Assembly: GCF_051020955.1 (NCBI RefSeq)
Contig: NW_027476718.1
Location: 87,873-151,872, forward strand
DNA: 64,000 nt
Origin: Megalopta genalis
Taxonomy: Eukaryota; Arthropoda; Insecta; Hymenoptera; Halictidae
Direction of reading: 5' to 3'
Positions 61,615-64,000 of the stretch are shown piece after piece. The stretch's first letter is position 1. Every line of letters starts with the position of its first letter. Below the pieces are notes generated by a model. It made no database searches. It had not been told where the DNA came from and saw nothing but the letters and a program-made list of their open reading frames with translations. Position numbers and translations under genes: made by a program.

Positions 61615-64000
61615 GATTTGAATATAAATCATTTGTTTCGCATGCTGTTGAAGCTAAATCATGTATATCACAAGTATTTGAAGCTATATCATACGTTTCG
61701 CATGGATTCCAAGATAACCCTTCTAATTCGCATAGATTTGAAGATAAATCATGTGTTTCGCATGGATTTGAAGCTAACTCGTTTGTTTCGCATGCTGTTG
61801 AAGCTAAATCATGTATATCACAAGTATTTGCAGCTAAACTATTTGTTACGCATGGATTCGAAGATCAGCCTTCTACTTCGCATTGATTTGATGCTGAATC
61901 ATGTGTTGCGAATGGATTTGAAGCTAACTCGTTTGTTTCGCATGCTGTTGAAGCTAAATCATGTATATCACAAGTATTTGAAGCTAAACCATTTGTATCG
62001 CATGGGATCGAAGATAAGCCTCCTACTTCGCATTGATTTGAAGCTAAATCATGTGTTTCGCATGGATTTTAAGCTAACTCGTCTTTTCGCATGCTGTTGA
62101 AGCTAAATCATGTATATCACAAGTATTTGTAGCTATATCATACGTTTCGCATGGATTCCAAGACAACCCTTCTAATTCGCATTGATTTGATGCTAAATCA
62201 TGTGTTTCGCATGGATTTAAAGCTAACTCGTTTGTTTCGCATGCAGTTGAAGCTGAATCATGTATATCACAAGTATTTGAAGCTAAACTATTCCTTTCGC
62301 GTGGATTCGAAGATAAGTCTTCCACTTCGCATTGATTTGATGCTAAATCATGTGTTTCGCAAGGATTTGAAGCTAACTCGTTTGTTTCGCATGCAGTTGA
62401 AGCTAAATCATGTATATCACAAGTATTTGAAGCTAAACCATTTGCTTCGCATGGATTCGAAGATCAGCCTTCTACTTCGCATTGATTTGATGCTAAATCA
62501 TGTGTTTCGCATGGATTTGAAGCTAACTCGTCTGTTTCGCATGCTGTTGAAGCTAAATCATGTATATCACAAGTATTTGAAGCTATATCATACGTTTCGC
62601 ATGCATTCCAAGATAACCCTTCTAATTCGCATTGATTTGAAGATAAATCATGTGTTTCGCTTGGATTTTAAGCTAACTCGTTTGTATCGCATGCAGTTGA
62701 AGCTAAATCATGTATAACACAAGTATTTGAAGCTAAACCATTTGTTTCGCATGGATTCGACGATAAGCCTTCTACTTCGCATTGATTTTAATCTAAATCA
62801 TGTGTTTCGCATGGATTTGAATCTAACTCGTTTGTTTCGGATGCTGTTGAAGCTAAATCATGTATATCACAAGTATTTGAAGCTATATCATTTGTTTCGC
62901 ATGAATTCGACGATAACCCTTCTAATTCGCATTGATTTGATGCTAAATCATGTGTTCCGCATGGATTTTAAGCTAACTCGTTTGTTTCGCATGCAGTTGA
63001 AGCTAAATCATGTATATCACAAGTATTTGAAGCTAAACCATTTGCTTCGCATGGATTCGAAGATCAGCTTTCTACTTCGCATTGATTTGATGCTAAATCA
63101 TGTGTTTCGCATGGATTTGAAGCTAACTCGTCTGTTTCGCATGCTGTTGAAGCTAAATCATGTATACCACAAGTATTTGAAGCTATATCATACGTTTCGC
63201 ATGCATTCCAAGATAACCCTTCTAATTCGCATTGATTTGAAGATAAATCATGTGTTTCGCTTGGATTTGAAGCTAACTCGTTTGTTTCGCATGCTGTTGA
63301 AGCTAAATCAAGTGTATCAAAAGTATTTGAAGCTAAACCATTTGCTTCGCATGGATTCGACGATAAGCCTTCTACTTCGCATTGATTTTAATCTAAATCA
63401 TGTGTTTCGCATGGATTTGAATCTAACTCGTTTGTTTCGGATGCTGTTGAAGCTAAATCATGTATATCACAAGTATTTGAAGCTATATCATTTGTTTCGC
63501 ATGAATTCGACGATAACCCTTCTAATTCGCATTGATTTGATGCTAAATCATGTGTTCCGCATGGATTTTAAGCTAACTCGTTTGTTTCGCATGCAGTTGA
63601 AGCTAAATCATGTATATCACAAGTATTTGAAGCTAAACCATTTGCTTCGCATGGATTCGAAGATCAGCTTTCTACTTCGCATTGATTTGATGCTAAATCA
63701 TGTGTTTCGCATGGATTTGAAGCTAACTCGTCTGTTTCGCATGCTGTTGAAGCTAAATCATGTATACCACAAGTATTTGAAGCTATATCATACGTTTCGC
63801 ATGCATTCCAAGATAACCCTTCTAATTCGCATTGATTTGAAGATAAATCATGTGTTTCGCTTGGATTTGAAGCTAACTCGTTTGTTTCGCATGCTGTTGA
63901 AGCTAAATCAAGTGTATCAAAAGTATTTGAAGCTAAACCATTTGCTTCGCATGGATTCGAAGATCAGCCTTCTACTTCGCATTGATTTGAAGCTAAATCA
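61099..64000. repeat. 3,449-bp tandem duplication, copy 2 (runs off the end)
   Basis: The match begins at 61,099 (against 57,650) and holds to the last base of the window (63,961-64,000 against 60,512-60,551). The missing 547 bp would lie beyond the window. Confidence 0.9.
62746..63945. repeat. 600-bp unit, second tandem pair
   Basis: The copies are 62,746-63,345 and 63,346-63,945, the counterparts of 59,297-60,496 at offset 3,449. They share the GACGATAAGCC and GAATTCGACG markers. Confidence 0.9.

Larger units (their letters stand above)
1..64000. repeat. Satellite array, 30-bp monomer in 150-bp pentamers
   Basis: Every line of the window is built from a 30-bp monomer beginning TTTGAAGCTAA and mostly ending TTTCGCATGGA. 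All monomers lie in the same orientation, and I saw no inverted block and no unique spacer. Five monomer types recur in the order D, E, A, B, C. Their distinguishing cores are AACCATTTG (D), AGCCTTCTACTTCGCATTGA (E), AATCATGTG (A), CTCGTTTG (B) and AATCATGTATATCACAAGTA (C). The hand-derived consensus has 55 G or C in 150 bases. Variation consists of substitutions, rare 1-4 nt indels and gains or losses of whole monomers. The array runs off both ends of the window. Long simple arrays like this are typical of eukaryotic heterochromatin. That assignment is inference; the repeat structure is seen directly. Confidence 0.98.

Noticed and set aside
1..64000. CRISPR array, because of regular repeats of about 30 bp
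   Set aside because: The repeats are directly contiguous and diverged, with no unique spacers between conserved repeats, and no cas genes are present.
1..64000. Recoded TGA (Trp, Cys or Sec) opening the forward frame with FEAKSCVSHG-type repeats
   Set aside because: TGA occurs once per pentamer in E, but TAA is also frequent in the same frame (GATTTTAATC, ATCATAAG), and there is no independent sign of an altered code.
1..64000. CENP-B box in the TTTCGCATGGATTCG region
   Set aside because: The TTCG start is there, but the required A and the downstream CGGG are not in the right places in any monomer type.
1..64000. Pentapeptide-repeat or leucine-rich-repeat protein on the minus strand
   Set aside because: Leu recurs every 10 residues, not every 5 as in pentapeptide repeats or about 24 as in LRRs, and the spacing of other residues does not fit.
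1..64000. Transposable element, rRNA or tRNA genes within the array
   Set aside because: No terminal repeats, transposase or reverse transcriptase motifs, and no non-satellite stretch long enough to hold an RNA gene.
1..64000. Telomeric repeat array
   Set aside because: The unit is 30 bp and complex; no short G-rich telomere motif is present.

Overview
The whole 64 kb window is one uninterrupted, head-to-tail satellite array. I find no unique sequence in it. The basic unit is a 30-bp monomer that begins TTTGAAGCTAA and usually ends TTTCGCATGGA, giving roughly 2,130 monomers. Five diverged monomer types (D, E, A, B and C, in that order) make a 150-bp higher-order repeat of about 37% G+C. I see no supportable protein gene, rRNA, tRNA, transposon, CRISPR array, promoter or terminator. 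A satellite block of this size points to a eukaryote and to heterochromatin (pericentromeric, centromeric or subtelomeric). The species cannot be read from the sequence. The consensus shows no CpG depletion, which argues mildly against long-term heavy CpG methylation.

Layout: (1) 1-16,398 is the most heterogeneous part. It contains a 3,506-bp tandem duplication (914-4,419 / 4,420-7,815) and several older, diverged monomer blocks. (2) 16,399-29,378 is a recombined 12,980-bp second copy of the first region. (3) 29,669-34,173, 38,460-42,930, 42,931-47,403 and 48,565-53,074 hold four related copies of a roughly 4.5-kb unit, joined by segments built from 660-bp subunits. (4) 52,792-55,637 is a 1,050-bp unit present about 2.7 times with identical translations. 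(5) 56,109-58,839 is a 1,349-bp tandem duplication. (6) 57,650-64,000 is a 3,449-bp tandem duplication that continues past the window and contains 600-bp subunits. Nearly all units are multiples of 30 bp apart from a few inherited small indels, as expected from in-register unequal exchange.

The many long open frames on both strands follow from the 30-bp period being divisible by three. Each frame is also repeatedly broken by stop-making variants or 1-nt indels that have themselves been amplified, so no frame looks maintained. Still, the five monomer types differ from each other most often at every third base, in a register that fits a minus-strand frame encoding a Cys-containing decapeptide. 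A protein-coding origin before the satellite amplified is therefore possible, but unproven. A cluster of private 1-2 nt indels at 38.9-46.1 kb looks like assembly or consensus error.
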